From NCBI GenBank assembly GCA_007922305.1, contig ML677472.1, positions 1,245,814 through 1,309,813 of the forward strand: a DNA stretch of 64,000 nt, written 5' to 3'. The stretch's first letter is position 1. Every line of letters starts with the position of its first letter. The translations under genes and the position numbers were made by a program. Below the pieces are notes generated by a model. The model made no database searches. It was not told the DNA's origin and saw only the letters and a program-made list of their open reading frames with translations. Shown piece by piece: positions 1-10,218 of this stretch. The stretch is from Dermatemys mawii (lineage: Eukaryota; Chordata; Testudines; Dermatemydidae).

Positions 1-1105
1 TTTGTAATAAAAAAATAAAGTGAGCACTGTATACTTTGTATTCTATGTTATTATTGAAATCGATATACTTGAAAAATGTAGAAAACATCCAAAACTATTT
101 AAATAAATGGTATTGTTATTATTTATCCTTGCGATTAATCGCATGATTAATCACAATTAATTTTTTTAATAGCTTGATAGTCCTCATAAGAGATGAATAT
201 CCCAACTGGTATCCTAACTGATCAGTCCCTACTGCTCTAGCTAGAATAATAGCACCTTGCTCTTCTTAGTACCTAATCATTAGACCAGTTGTTATCCAAC
301 CTTCCTAAAGGAGTTTACACAATATTGTTTTGTTTTTTTAAAAAGCAATTTTACTGGAGAAGCAATTAATGGCCACAATCAGGATTGGCCCCACTTTACA
401 AACACATAACATATAATTAAACATATGAATGTATTTCAGCTTTATAACACCCTTTTGAAGATAGGTGTTATCCTAGGGAAACTGAGTTGTGGTGAAGTTA
501 CTTGCAAAGATAACACTGCACATCTATAGCAGAGATATTATTACATTATCGCACTATGACTATCAGACCTGTGTTTTAAAAATAACCTGCAAATCTTTCT
601 TGTGTTTGTTCACCTTTCCAACTTATGAGATTCATGCTCCATTAAGATCCACCTTTATTTACTTATTTTTGTCAAAATCACTGCTTTCATCACAACCTAT
701 TAAAAATAGAAGTGCTGACCCCAACCCCACACAGAAAAACCTGAATGCTCCACTCATTGCTGACTTTAGTGCTATTTACATGGCCAGTGGATGCAAAGAA
801 CATTCAGTTCTCTCCTTACATATATTTGTTTGGTTAAGCTTCTATACAGCTACCTCTCATCACTGACAGTGTGTCCTACAGTGACCCCAATCAACTAACA
901 CCTGTTTAGAACACAATGCTTTTCCTTAACAAAAAAGACATAGCCAGAATTTTCAATGTATTTGGGGGGGTGGGGGGAGGGGAGACACAGACCAGCTCAG
1001 ACTACAAACCTAAAATTAATATGAACACAGGTTTGGTGATGTCACTATTTCACAGAAGACAAAATTATACAAATTGCTGAGACAAAACAGGAGTAAGAGA
1101 AATAC
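1..1105 (-). other. CASP2: CASP2 intron 2 (part)
   Basis: This is intron sequence downstream of the CARD exon on the minus strand. It starts with a consensus GT donor (GTATTT on the minus strand, bases 1105-1100). No further caspase-2 exon is visible up to base 1, so exon 3 lies outside the window. It is AT-rich, with a short palindromic repeat of the ATTAATCGC type near 130-165 and a MIR-like fragment near 450-510. A G-run sits near 963-983. Open frames here look like chance. Confidence 0.75.
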
Positions 1106-1256
1106 CTGTATAGTTTCCATCATTTCTATAGTGATAATGTCCTTCTCTATCAGATGCTCCAGCAACTCCATCAACACTAGCTGCTTTGCCAGTGACACCC
1201 GGTTCTTCTTTAGCACCTCTTGGTGACATTGTTGCATGCCACACGAACCAAGCATC
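1106..1256 (-). CDS. CASP2: Caspase-2, CARD-encoding exon (5' part of CDS)
   Basis: Caspase-2 is an initiator cysteine protease. Its N-terminal CARD binds RAIDD in the PIDDosome and acts in cytosol and nucleus after DNA or centrosome stress. The exon reads [20 protein letters not shown] and continues through LAKQL and [12 protein letters not shown] to METIQ, closely matching the vertebrate caspase-2 CARD start (LGVCGM, LKKNRV, LLEHLLEKDIIT in human, from memory). It is 151 nt with an AG acceptor (1258-1257) and a CAG/GTATTT donor. One base precedes an ATG at 1255-1253 with A at -3. The candidate first exon has an in-frame TAG and no later ATG, so this ATG is the likely start, giving a shorter N-terminus than human. 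About 50 codons are here. The rest of the CARD and the p20/p10 catalytic domains lie beyond base 1. Confidence 0.92.
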
Positions 1257-1319
1257 CTGACAGAGAAGAAAATGGGAAAGAAAACTCACAAGCCTCAGTA
1301 TGAGGGTCACCAGTACCCT

Positions 1320-1358
1320 CCCCCCCCCCCCCCCCCCAGCACCGGGGGGGGGGGGGGG
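1320..1358. repeat. Poly-C run followed by poly-G run
   Basis: About 17 C, a short spacer, then about 17 G. The runs are complementary and could fold into a hairpin, or be a G-quadruplex former. They lie in CASP2 intron 1, about 65 bp from the CARD exon acceptor. Such runs are often miscounted by sequencing. Confidence 0.85.
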
Positions 1359-1986
1359 GCCGCATTAAACAAACGTAGGAAGAACACCCTCTTCCATCCA
1401 GCTGGCATGGAGACAGACTGCCAGCAGTCCTACCCCACCATATACCACCACTGGGCAGGGGAAACTAGCTGGGTGCGATTTCATCTCCTGACACGTTACT
1501 ACCCAGGCACTGGCATATCCCAGCTAAATCTTGGCATCCTGCCTCCATGCCCCCCGGATGTCTCCTTCCTGCCCCATGCGGCACTACAGGCTGCCACTCG
1601 CCTCCTTGCCTCTGGCCATCCCCCAGGGGCTCTGCTCTCCTACGTGGGCTGGTATCACGCTCCCCAGGCGGGCCGTGGGGCAGTGGCTGCCAGGGTGGGA
1701 CATGGCCCCTACTCTCCCAGGTCATACTGGCCCTGAAGCACCCGGCTACGAGCCAGACTACCTCTGCGCACCCAGCACAGGGGTCACGCACGGGGTGCTC
1801 CCCAGCCCGGCTCCACGGGTGGCCCAGACCATCCCGCGTGCTCCTAGGCCCCCAGCTGCTGCCTTCCCCACTCCCCGCGCTGTTCCCGCCAGGGGTGACT
1901 TACTGACTGTTCTCTCCCCTCTCGGGGCGCTGAGGCTGTTCCACTTCCGCCCCCTCGTGCTGGGTCCCTTGCACGGATCACTCACC

Positions 1987-2120
1987 TGCTCTGCCCGCGA
2001 GTTCCAGCGCGCGCCTACTTCTCTGTGCCGCGGATTCAAACCAGGCACCCGCGCCTGACGTGAGCCAGGCTCCGCTACGGGAACCCCTCCCTCCGGGATA
2101 GCCTCAACGGCCCCTAGCAT
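1987..2120 (-). other. CASP2: Probable noncoding first exon of CASP2
   Basis: On the minus strand the donor GCAG/GTGAGTGA is a near-perfect consensus, with the last exon base at 1986. Joined to the CARD exon, the reading frame runs back into a TAG a few codons upstream with no ATG between, so this exon would be 5' UTR. The upper boundary is a guess placed below the NRF-1 sites. Transcript data are needed for the start. Confidence 0.5.
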
Positions 2121-2145
2121 CTAAACAAAGTTGGGCACCGTCTAT

Positions 2146-2243
2146 ATGCGCATGCGTAGTCCCCCCATCTGTATCTTCCGTGGAAGCGCATGGGCCCTGC
2201 CGCCGAGGGATTTTCAGCCTTGTGGAGGTTACGCGCATGCGCT
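2146..2243. promoter_or_regulatory. Two NRF-1-type sites (GCGCATGCG)
   Basis: GCGCATGCGTA at about 2148-2158 and ACGCGCATGCGCT at about 2231-2243 match the NRF-1 palindrome YGCGCAYGCGCR, the second almost perfectly. They sit just upstream of the proposed CASP2 first exon, where NRF-1 sites of TATA-less housekeeping promoters usually lie. Confidence 0.65.
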
Positions 2244-2720
2244 TGGTCTTCTTGAAGGAAATGAGAGGGGTGTGGTCTGGGCGGCCCGGGAAGTTGTGCG
2301 CGTGGGCTGGTCTCTAGGGCGAGTCGGGTGGGGGGGTCTCGGGATCTCTGTGACCGATCTGCGGGGACAGCTTTGCCGTGGCGGCGGGGTGACAGGACCC
2401 CGCGAGCCCCCTTAGTGTGTATTGCCCACGTGCCAGGGCAGCCTGACCCCTACTCTGGACAGTGCCCGGTTTACAGTGACGCCATGGGGCCGGGCCCAGG
2501 CTCCACCAGTGCTCGGGACCGGGTCTCTCTCCCGGCCCCGCCTGCCGATCCCGCGCACCTTCCCCGGAGCATCTCCCGGCCCCGCGTGCTGCCCCTGGGC
2601 GACTTAAAAGGGCCCGGGGCCCCCGCTGCTGCCACCCCCGGAAGCAGGCGACACATCCCTGCGGCCCCCAGGGTGAGGGGTGTCTCCGTGCGCTGCCCCC
2701 ACCTCAAGCTCTGACTCTGC

Positions 2721-3486
2721 CATTGAAACTGCAGCCAGTGGAAGCTGCGAGGGTGGGGCCTGCGGGCAGCAGAGCGTGGAGACCCCCCCCACACTCCCAC
2801 CTAGGAGCCACTGCCAGAGGTGTGTGCAGGTTGCCTTCTGGAGATGCCCAAGCCAAACTCCCTTCCCCCCCATCCAAACCCCCTGCCCCAGCCAAGAACC
2901 TGCAGCCCGCACCCAACTCCCTCCCAGAGCCTGATCCATCACCTCTTCTGCACCAAAACTCGCTCCCAGAACCATAGGTGGGGCAGGGGCAGTACTTCAA
3001 CCCATTCTGGGCACCACCAAAAATTATACAAACCTGCTGCCCCTGGGCATGGCTCCACCAATTAGGTGCCTTGACCCTAGAGAAGACCCACATGCAAAGT
3101 GAAGTGTTGGCCTTGTGTGGAATAAAGGGTAGGTGGGAGTGGAAGCGGGATGAGAAGAGCGGGTGGGAGGAATTTGAATGTGCAGGGGTGCAGTGACGAG
3201 AGAAGGGTGACTTTCCTGGGCTGCAGCTGCAGAGACCTCCTCCTCCTTCCCAGCCCAGCTCCATAGCTGCTGTGGTAGGGGAAAGAAGGCACATCCATCA
3301 CATTAGAAAGGTAAGGCTACTGATATTAAAATATGGGTTGTATGATTTTATTTGTAAAAACAAAGTTAATTATTATAATTATTTTATATAGCACTTCTAT
3401 CCAAAGCACTTTACAATAGTTAGCTAACGTACATACAACATTTGGAAAGATCTTTAAGTGATCTGCAGAGATCCTCAGCAATTTTC
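2721..3486. other. Promoter-flanking sequence without a recognised gene
   Basis: GC-rich to about 3290, then AT-rich. A MIR/L2-like AT-rich tract with a CACTTTACAA motif lies near 3368-3440. Several overlapping open frames on both strands show no protein pattern I recognise. Confidence 0.5.
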
Positions 3487-3526
3487 AAGTGGTCCGTGGG
3501 AAAAAAAGTTTGAGAACCGCTGGTCT
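3487..3526 (-). mobile_element. hAT element end fragment
   Basis: GTGGTCCGTGG followed by GAGAACCGCTG is the same right-end sequence found at the complete hAT copy ending at 41629. Only this end survives, directly beside a CR1 fragment. Confidence 0.55.
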
Positions 3527-4428
3527 AGAAAACATGTCTTATGAAGGAAGATTGAAAAAATTGGGTTTGTTTAGCCTGGAAAAAAGAAGACTGGAAGTGT
3601 TAAGAAAATGATTGTTAGGAAAATGTAACTTAGAATGTTGTAGTATGATTTTAAAATGACCTTAGACTTATAATCTCACTCCCTGTATATGTACTATTGA
3701 CCCCTAGTTTAACATGCATTTTAAACTTGCATTCAACCTGTCACAGCTGTGCAGGCATCATAGTGTCTGAGTACCCCTAAGTGTTTTGAACCTCCTGCTT
3801 TCCAGACAGGTAAATGAAATAGATTAATACCAACAATGGATGTAATAGCCATTAAGTGTTCCCACCTGTGTAAGTGGATTGAAAGTCCCCCTCCCTTATC
3901 AACACAGGGGTATAAACTATCCTCACACATGTATTGAGGTGAGCCAGTTGTTTGGGTGATAACCCCTTCTGACTCCTTATTGCTTGCAATAAAGCTTGTT
4001 TTTCCAGAAGTCTACTGAGTTATGCCTGTCCTTTGAGGTGTATTGGACTGAACTCCAAAGGAAATAAGCAGTTTTTGCAACAGAAGGGGACATGCTGGTA
4101 GTTTTCAAGTACATAAAAGGTTGTTACAAGAAGGAAGGAGAAAAAATGTTCTTGTTAACCTCTGAGGATAGGACAAGAAGCAATGGGCTTAAATTACAGC
4201 AAGGGAAGTTTAGGTTGGACGTTAGGAAAAATTATCTAGCTGTCAGAAGGGTTAAGCTCTGGAATAAATTGCCCAGGGAGGTTGTGGAATCTCCATCATT
4301 GTCTAACCTGCTCTTAAAAATCTCCAAACACCTGTCAGGGATGGTTTAGATAATAGTCCTGTCATGAGTGCAGGGGACTGGACTAAATGACCTCTCAAGG
4401 TCCCTTCCAGTTCTATGATTCTATAAAG
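3527..4428 (+). mobile_element. CR1 LINE 3' end, split by a solo LTR
   Basis: The CR1 reverse-transcriptase C-terminal region and 3' UTR are seen in two blocks, 3527-3597 and 4083-4428. The second encodes the familiar [19 protein letters not shown] and [10 protein letters not shown] segments and ends with the CR1 tail TTCTATGATTCTAT. The blocks are continuous in CR1 order once the LTR between them is removed. Strongly 5'-truncated and dead. Confidence 0.88.
3598..4082 (+). mobile_element. Solo LTR inserted in CR1 (4-bp target duplication GAAG)
   Basis: A 485-bp TGTTAAG...GCAACA unit with TG/CA ends, flanked by GAAG at 3594-3597 and 4083-4086. It has a TATAAAC box near 3911 and an AATAAAG polyadenylation signal near 3990. 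It interrupts CR1 coding sequence exactly, so it is younger than that CR1. No internal retroviral genes remain. Confidence 0.82.
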
Positions 4429-4439
4429 TGCAGCCTAGT

Positions 4440-4665
4440 TTATGCCAGTGTCCATATTGAATCACTATATTATCTGGTTCTTCACTCCTACAGAGCAGAG
4501 TGCATCTTTATGCCTGGCCTTGATGATGATGTCAGCTTCAGCTGGGATTCCATAGGACTGGAGAATATTCCATAACATATGTCTGTGTATGTAGGCTGTC
4601 AAATGCCTTTTGAACATCAATGAAATTGATGAGCCTGCCATTCTGTACATTCTTCTTTAATGGTC
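4440..4665 (-). mobile_element. RTE-type LINE reverse transcriptase fragment
   Basis: The minus strand carries frame pieces resembling RTE reverse transcriptase, with a region like 'INFIDFKKAFDS' in decayed form followed by LWNILQSYGIP. It may be the continuation of the RTE piece at 6113-6440, since order and strand agree, with later insertions between. Confidence 0.6.
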
Positions 4666-4683
4666 CTTAATAAGACTATATGA

Positions 4684-4795
4684 CACACACACACACACGG
4701 CATCTAGTAGACTCAATTCTTTTTTAAGCTAACAAAAAAAAGTGAAGACTATGTCCTACATTCCTTACTGCTAGAGGATCTCTTGGGACTAAATC
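4684..4795 (+). repeat. Dispersed repeat shared with the DIRS element interior
   Basis: A CA run, then GGCATCTAGTAGACTCAATT and about 80 more bases closely match 8985-9072, including the phrase ACTGCTAGAGGAT. The second copy lies inside the DIRS-like element, so this is probably a DIRS fragment. Confidence 0.6.
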
Positions 4796-4827
4796 CAGCC
4801 TGCTCTTGTCTAAATGTTGCATCCACA

Positions 4828-6110
4828 GCCTTGATTCATAGATTTCAAGACCAGAAGGGGTCCTTTGATCATCTAATCTGACCTCCTGTATAACACAGGC
4901 CATAGAACTTTACTCCTGGGGGAATTCTGTGCAAAAAATTAAAAATTCTACACACAATATTTTAAAATTCTGCAAAAATCCTCAAATTTTATTTGTCAAA
5001 ATAACACTCATGTTTCAATTATATTGGTAATTTATTTCAAAATACCTATCCAAATGTATGTCTCTAACAATATAGACATGCACAAAAATTCCCCCAGGAG
5101 TAGAGCGTTAAAGAGACCCCTATGACAATCCAGTTCCTGTTTCTCTGCCCCCTACACACACACCCCAGGGCTCAGCCAGGGGGCCAGACACTCACACACA
5201 CTATCCTCCGCAGAGGCAAGCTGCAGCTCTCCCCAGCCCAGACAATCCCACCCCTTCTCCCCAGAGGTCAGCCTTGAGGCTTCCTATCGCAGATACTCAC
5301 ATCCCCTACCTCCCAAATGCCAGCCGTGGGGTAACCCCTGTCCCATACACTTATACTTCATCTCTCCCAGAGCCTAGCTGTGCCCCCCAGCCCAGACACT
5401 CACACACCTCTACACCCCAGAGCCCAAGGATCTGGAGGTAGAAATAGCCTTATGCTGGTTCCCAGGGTTGCACAGAGTTTTTTGTGCACCGCTGCCTCCT
5501 TCCTTCAGGGTTTGCTGGGAACTTGATCTGCTGGGAACCTTCCAGTTCCTTTCCCCTCCCCCTGGCCTTATCTTCTATTTGTGAGCTGGGCTCTGCTGGG
5601 TCCAGAAGCCCCTAGTGATGGCCAGTATATTTGCAGCCCATTTCTGTGCAGGGAGGAAAAAGGAAATTTTGCACACATGAATTTCTGCAAAATTCTGCAT
5701 TGTGCAGAATTCCCCCAGGAGTAAAACTTGCCCAAAATTCCTAAAGCATATTTTTTAGAAAAATATTCAGTCTTCATTTAAAATTTCAACTGATGGAGAA
5801 TCCACCATGACCCTAGTAAATTGAGCCAATAGTTAATTACCCTCACTGTTAAATTCAGACTGAAAATAAGGTGTACATTTTTATCTCGCTTCAGCTTTCA
5901 GCCATTGGATCATGTTATACCTTTCTGTGCTAGATTGAATAGTCCATTATTAAGTATCTGTTCACCATGTAGGTACTTATAGACTGCAGTCAAGTCACCT
6001 CTTAACCTGTTTGTTAAACTACATAGATAGAGTCGAGGAACATTGTAAGACATGTTGCCAATCCTGTCTCTTTCATCCAGTGTAGTATCACACTGCAGAA
6101 GACTTTCCCC
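4828..6110 (-). mobile_element. CR1-type LINE 3' end, split by a MITE
   Basis: Left block 4828-4912 (GACCAGAAGGGGTCC, CTGACCTCCTGTATAACACA) and right block 5725-6110 (TTTTAGAAAAATATTCAGTC, GAGAATCCACCA, CAGCCATTGGATCATG) are successive parts of one chelonian CR1 3' region in minus orientation. The right block's minus-strand translation ends with the CR1-like RLRGDLTAVYKYLHGEQ. A MITE separates the two blocks. Confidence 0.75.
4913..5724. mobile_element. Nonautonomous DNA element (hAT-like MITE) in CR1
   Basis: The ends are inverted: ACTCCTGGGGGAATTCTGTGC on the left, and GCAGAATTCCCCCAGGAGT on the right. An internal copy of the right end lies at about 5082-5102. The flanks AGAACTTT and AAAACTTG agree at 6 of 8 bases, as expected for an old hAT 8-bp duplication, and the CR1 is continuous without the element. 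The centre is C-rich and has no gene. Confidence 0.7.
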
Positions 6111-6112
6111 AT

Positions 6113-6440
6113 AACAAAGTAGAGTAACTCCTTTCCAGTCAATAAGATCACTCTCTTTGAGTATTCTCACAATGATTCCATATTTCCACTGATCAGGAGG
6201 TATCTCTTTTTTCTTAGACTTCAGGGTTGTAGTAAGTGATTTTAGCATTTCTGTTGTGATTCGATCATCTCCTGCCATTTTGTTGTTTTTCAGCTTCTTA
6301 ATTACAGCGTGTACTCCTGACATCTCTATTGGACCAATGCTAATGTCAAACTGATCAAGTTTGCCTATTTCATTGGAATCTGCCACTGAGGTGGGGCTGG
6401 CTCTGTGGAGGACTTCTTTGAAATGCTCTGCCAATCCAGT
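6113..6440 (-). mobile_element. RTE-type LINE fragment (reverse transcriptase N-terminal part)
   Basis: The minus-strand frame shows IKKLKNNKMAGDDRITTEML followed by PPDQWKYGIIVRILKESDL and a WKGVTLL box. This matches the RTE-clade pattern (KNNKAPG.D.I..E, W..G.I.P..KKGD, WRGITLL). It is decayed and truncated. Its minus-strand continuation is probably the fragment at 4440-4665. Confidence 0.72.
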
Positions 6441-6783
6441 TCTCTGTTCTATCTCAGTTGCTGTGGAAGCACGTAATGTTAGGTGTCCTCTGTGCTGCCA
6501 GTCAGCTTGAGAACTAACTCAGCTGTAAACATTTTTCCATCTTTGATTTTTATTGGCCCATTTCCTGTTTTGAAATTTCCATGCTGAGTTTTAATTACTT
6601 GGTAAATGGTTGTGTATACTCTCTTGTTTTCAGTTTTGTACTGTTGATTTTTTTACAACTTTCTGTTTAAAAGTTGATCTTTCTCTATTTTAATTTCAGT
6701 TTAGCAATGCAAACATTCTGGTGGCTGCCAACATCTAGTGCTTGATAGGTCTTTGCATCTTGAACAGATGTAGTTGTTGTAGA
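6441..6783. other. AT-rich interval, no gene recognised
   Basis: Probably further decayed RTE sequence, but the similarity is too weak to read. No exon or regulatory pattern seen. Confidence 0.4.
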
Positions 6784-6788
6784 TGTGG

Positions 6789-8545
6789 TGTGACACTCCA
6801 TACCTCAAAGCAGCACCCTAAAACCCTCATTCACCACTGTCATATAATTATTATATGTTTTGTACCAAGTATGTCTTGTGAGGTGTCATTTTAAAAGTCT
6901 TGATCTGCTGAACATTAATATTCTGTTGGATTGTATGTAAAGTTTTTTGAAATTTTGCTATATGTATGTTGTTGTGTTACTGACAACCAGCCTTTCAGGT
7001 ACAATAATGGAGTAGCTATATAGTGGTTAATGGATCACAAACACCTATCAAGGAGAGAATCCACTATCCCAGGATTTGTATACAATGGAGGCTTCTCAGA
7101 GAAAACACAGAGAATAGACTGCTTGACCAATAGTGGTGGACCCCCATGTCACAAGCATAGATTTTTCCAGCAAGATGGAAGAAGAGGAGAAGTAACATCA
7201 TCTGTTGACCTCTCTCCCCGCCCAATTCAACACCTGGAAGAAACATCTGGAGAACAAAGATTTTGCACTGGGGAGGGGAAAGAGTCCCCGTGTATTGAGG
7301 ATCTGTAACCTGCTTGTACCATTTGTCAGTGTGAGACACCGCTTGATTCAAATACTGTTTAGTTTGGAAAACTCAGATTGAATCATTTTTGTTTCAGGGT
7401 ATGGTTACACTTACAAGATTATAGCGCTATTGGTTACAGCGGTCCCCTTATACAGTAATAAGTATAGCACTATTGTATGTCCACACTCAGATGCGCCAGC
7501 GGTATAGCATGGCCACATTTGGGGCACTTAATGTGGCATTAAGAGCAGCGCATTAGGGCAGGTATCCCAGCATTCAGCTGGGTGCAACGTGCTTTTTAAA
7601 TGAGGCGGATGAGGGGGGACGCGTTGTGTGTATGCGGAGGGAGAGAGATAGTGATTTTTCCGTTCTTCTGAAAGCCTGTCAGTGAGCCTCCGTTCACAGA
7701 AGGCTTTGTTTTCACACAGGCTCCCTGCTTAAACATTTGCATTGCTTATCTGCCGAGTTAAGAGAGAAACTCTAAAAAGGTACTTCCGCATTCCTCCAGC
7801 CGAGTTCAAAACAAAGGGAAGAGACGTCAATTACCTTAAATGGCTCTAGGCATCTCCAGAGATCACTTGTAGCTCAGTGGGTGTCCACATTCTTGCTGTA
7901 GCGCTACAGCAGCTGCGCTACAGCCCTTATTCCCCATGCGGAGGTGGATTAACAATAGCACTATAACTCAGCAGTTATAGCGCTCTACGTGCCTTGCCAG
8001 TGTGGACGGGGAGGAGGTTATAGCACTCGTGGGCGCTTTATAGCGCTATAAAGTGCCAGTGTAACCAAGCCCTCAGTAACCAATTCTGATTTCTATGCCT
8101 GCTACTTATAATCACTTACAGTATACTTTTCTGTAGTTAATATATCTTTTTTTATATTTTATCTAAAACAGTGTTTTGGTTGAAGTGCTTGGGAAATCTC
8201 TTCTCAGTTTACAAAGGCTAATATTTGTCCTCTCCACATCAAGGGGAGGCAGACAGGGTAATGAAGGCTTCTGACCAGGGCAAAACAGTACAATTGTAGG
8301 GTGCAAGGCTGTGGCGCTGCTGAGGAATTGGCTGGAACCTCTCTATTGATGGTTCATGAATGGCTGACCAACCATTCATATAACTTAGTTGAGTGTATCC
8401 CTGCTTGTGGATGTCTAAGTGCAGTACCTGCCCGAGACTTGTGGCTTAAAAATAGCATCACAGTGCAAAAGGGATACCCTAAATTGGTGGGACAGAGAGC
8501 TCAGTGGTCCCACAGTCCAGGTTGCACCCCAGGAACCCCATCACA
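6789..8545 (+). mobile_element. Solo LTR split by a Harbinger-type MITE
   Basis: It starts TGTGACACTCC and ends CCCATCACA. The flanks TGTGG (6784-6788) and TATGG (8546-8550) match at 4 of 5 bases. Without the 676-bp MITE at 7397-8072 the LTR is about 1.08 kb. The left half (CTCAAAGCAGCACCC, TGCTGAACATTAATATTCTG) is a repeat type I associate with turtle ERV LTRs. No internal genes are present. Confidence 0.65.
7397..8072. mobile_element. Harbinger-type MITE with TCA target duplication
   Basis: Inverted ends GGGTATGGTTACACT and AGTGTAACCAAGCCC, with a 3-bp duplication TCA at 7394-7396 and 8073-8075. Subterminal TATAGCGCTAT palindromes recur at both ends. No transposase. The 3-bp duplication favours PIF/Harbinger. 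Confidence 0.75.
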
Positions 8546-9698
8546 TATGGTCAATCTGGTTTTTCATTTTGCCATCTTATGAATTCCATGTTCTACTTCA
8601 AGTAGTGTCCCTATGAGTGATCCACTGTACATGTATGTGTGGCCCTGTGCCTCTAATCGGAGATTTTTGGTAGCAGAGCCCGCACAAGTGAGCCCTCCCT
8701 CGTGGTCAGCCTCAAGGCTATTTAGCACTACATGGCCAAACTCCCCTCACTTCCTTCTCTACCGCCTTGAGCAGTCATTCCTTCCTTATCTGTGCATTAG
8801 CATAAGTAGTGTGTTGTTACCTTTTGTTCTCTTTAAATGTAGTTAGGCTACTGTTTTGTTTTGTTTTTATTTTATTTTATTCCTTTTGGGTTTTTTTAAA
8901 AAAAAGTGAGAGAGAAAGGAAAAGAACTTCAGTTTCCTGCCCATTCTGGGGCCATTTTCTCCCCTCTCTGTCTTCCCACACACACACCAGGCATCTAGTA
9001 GACTCAATTTTTTTTAAGCTAACCCAAAAAAGTAAAGATGATGTCCTTCTGCATTCCTCACTGCTAGAGGATGACAGCTTCCTGCCCAGGGGCTTCCCTG
9101 GCTCTCTCTGCTCCAAGCAGTGCCTCCTGCCAGGAGTCAGTTCCTGTAATGGCCAGACACTTGCTGTGTCTGGGAGAGCCTCACAGAAGTGCTTTTCCAG
9201 CCACAGCTAAAACAGCAGCCTCACAAGAGCTGGGAGCTGAAATTAAAATTCCTCCCTATGAAGAAGACACTTCAGTCTGCAAGGGAGTGTGGTGAGTGCT
9301 GACCCCGATCATCCCCAGAGCCTTCTCTTCAATAAGGGTTGAGTCATGAAGAGAAGAAAAACCAAAAAAAAAAAAGTCACCAGCAGACTCCCGTGAGGCC
9401 CCTCCAAGCAACTGGTCAGCCAGAGGGGTTCCCCAGTGTAGCCATCTCGGCACCGATCCAAAAACATGGGTTTTGAGTAGCTGGCCAGCCAGTGGGGCTC
9501 CCCAGACGGCCACCTCGGTAGGACAACATCAGCAGCTCTGAGTCACACCACCAAGAAGGGGCCTCCTTCTGCGAGGAACTCTAAGGCCATATCCCAAGGG
9601 TCTCCCTACCTTTTCTACACTTTCCACATGAGTCAACAGATCCATCTCCCTGTTTTTTCCCAAAACCACATTGTGACAACTGGGAAACAACTATCCAT

Positions 9699-9953
9699 AT
9701 GCTAGCTACTAGAATGACATTAGCATTCTACTTGGAGAGGACTAAGGACTTCAGGAAATCCCCTAAACTCTTCCTTTCATCCACAGAAAAATCCAAAAGC
9801 TCTGTGGTATCTGCTCAAAGACCATCCAAATGGGTCTCTAGTTGCATTAATCACTTATCAAGGGCGCAGCTTCTTCCCTCCAGAGTCCATACACATTCCA
9901 TGAGGTCAATTTCTAGTTCAGTCTTTCACAGAACATTATGTAATCACTGAACA
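9699..9953 (+). pseudogene. DIRS tyrosine recombinase C-terminal fragment
   Basis: An 83-codon frame reads LAFYLERTKDFRKSPKLFLS, then QRPSKWV and HTHSMRS. This resembles the C-terminal half of DIRS recombinases, with the H-x-x-R box as HSMR (codons from 9894) and the FYLxRT.xFRKSxxLF lead. The upstream catalytic Arg region and the Tyr are not recognisable in frame, so it is a broken remnant. Not expected to be active. Confidence 0.6.
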
Positions 9954-10039
9954 TTTGGCCACTGACACAATCTTCAACTCCACACTACTCTTTGTAGTAA
10001 AAAACTCCACTCCGAAGTCCCAACCTCCAGTGGTGAGTA

Positions 10040-10218
10040 CAGTGGAACCCCGCAATACCGCCCCCTGCAATAGTGTGAATCCACTTATAATGTGGGGCTC
10101 CCGGCAGCTGCAGCATGTGGTACTTTGATGTCATGCAACCCCACAATATCGTAACCCTGCATTTGCCACGGTCAATATTTTTGGACCCCAACCGTGTTGG
10201 TATTGCAGGATTCCTCTG
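10040..10218. mobile_element. Tigger/pogo-like MITE
   Basis: Starts CAGTGGAACCCCGCAATA, ends GCAGGATTCCTCTG, and is flanked by TA on both sides. The ends are imperfect inverted repeats of Tigger type. It is 179 bp and has no gene. It lies inside the DIRS-like element and so is younger. Confidence 0.7.

Larger units (their letters stand above)
1540..2720. promoter_or_regulatory. CASP2: CpG-island promoter region of CASP2
   Basis: GC-rich and dense in CpG compared with the AT-rich flanks. It lies directly upstream (minus strand) of the CARD exon. It contains two NRF-1-type palindromes and a first exon with a good donor. The long open frames on both strands here are typical of a stop-poor CpG island and are not called as genes. 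Whether the island also drives a plus-strand transcript cannot be told. Confidence 0.7.

Noticed and set aside
1465..2975. Long overlapping open frames on both strands in the CpG island
   Set aside because: They overlap each other, have low-complexity Pro/Gly/Arg-rich content, and match no known family. GC-rich DNA lacks stops by chance.
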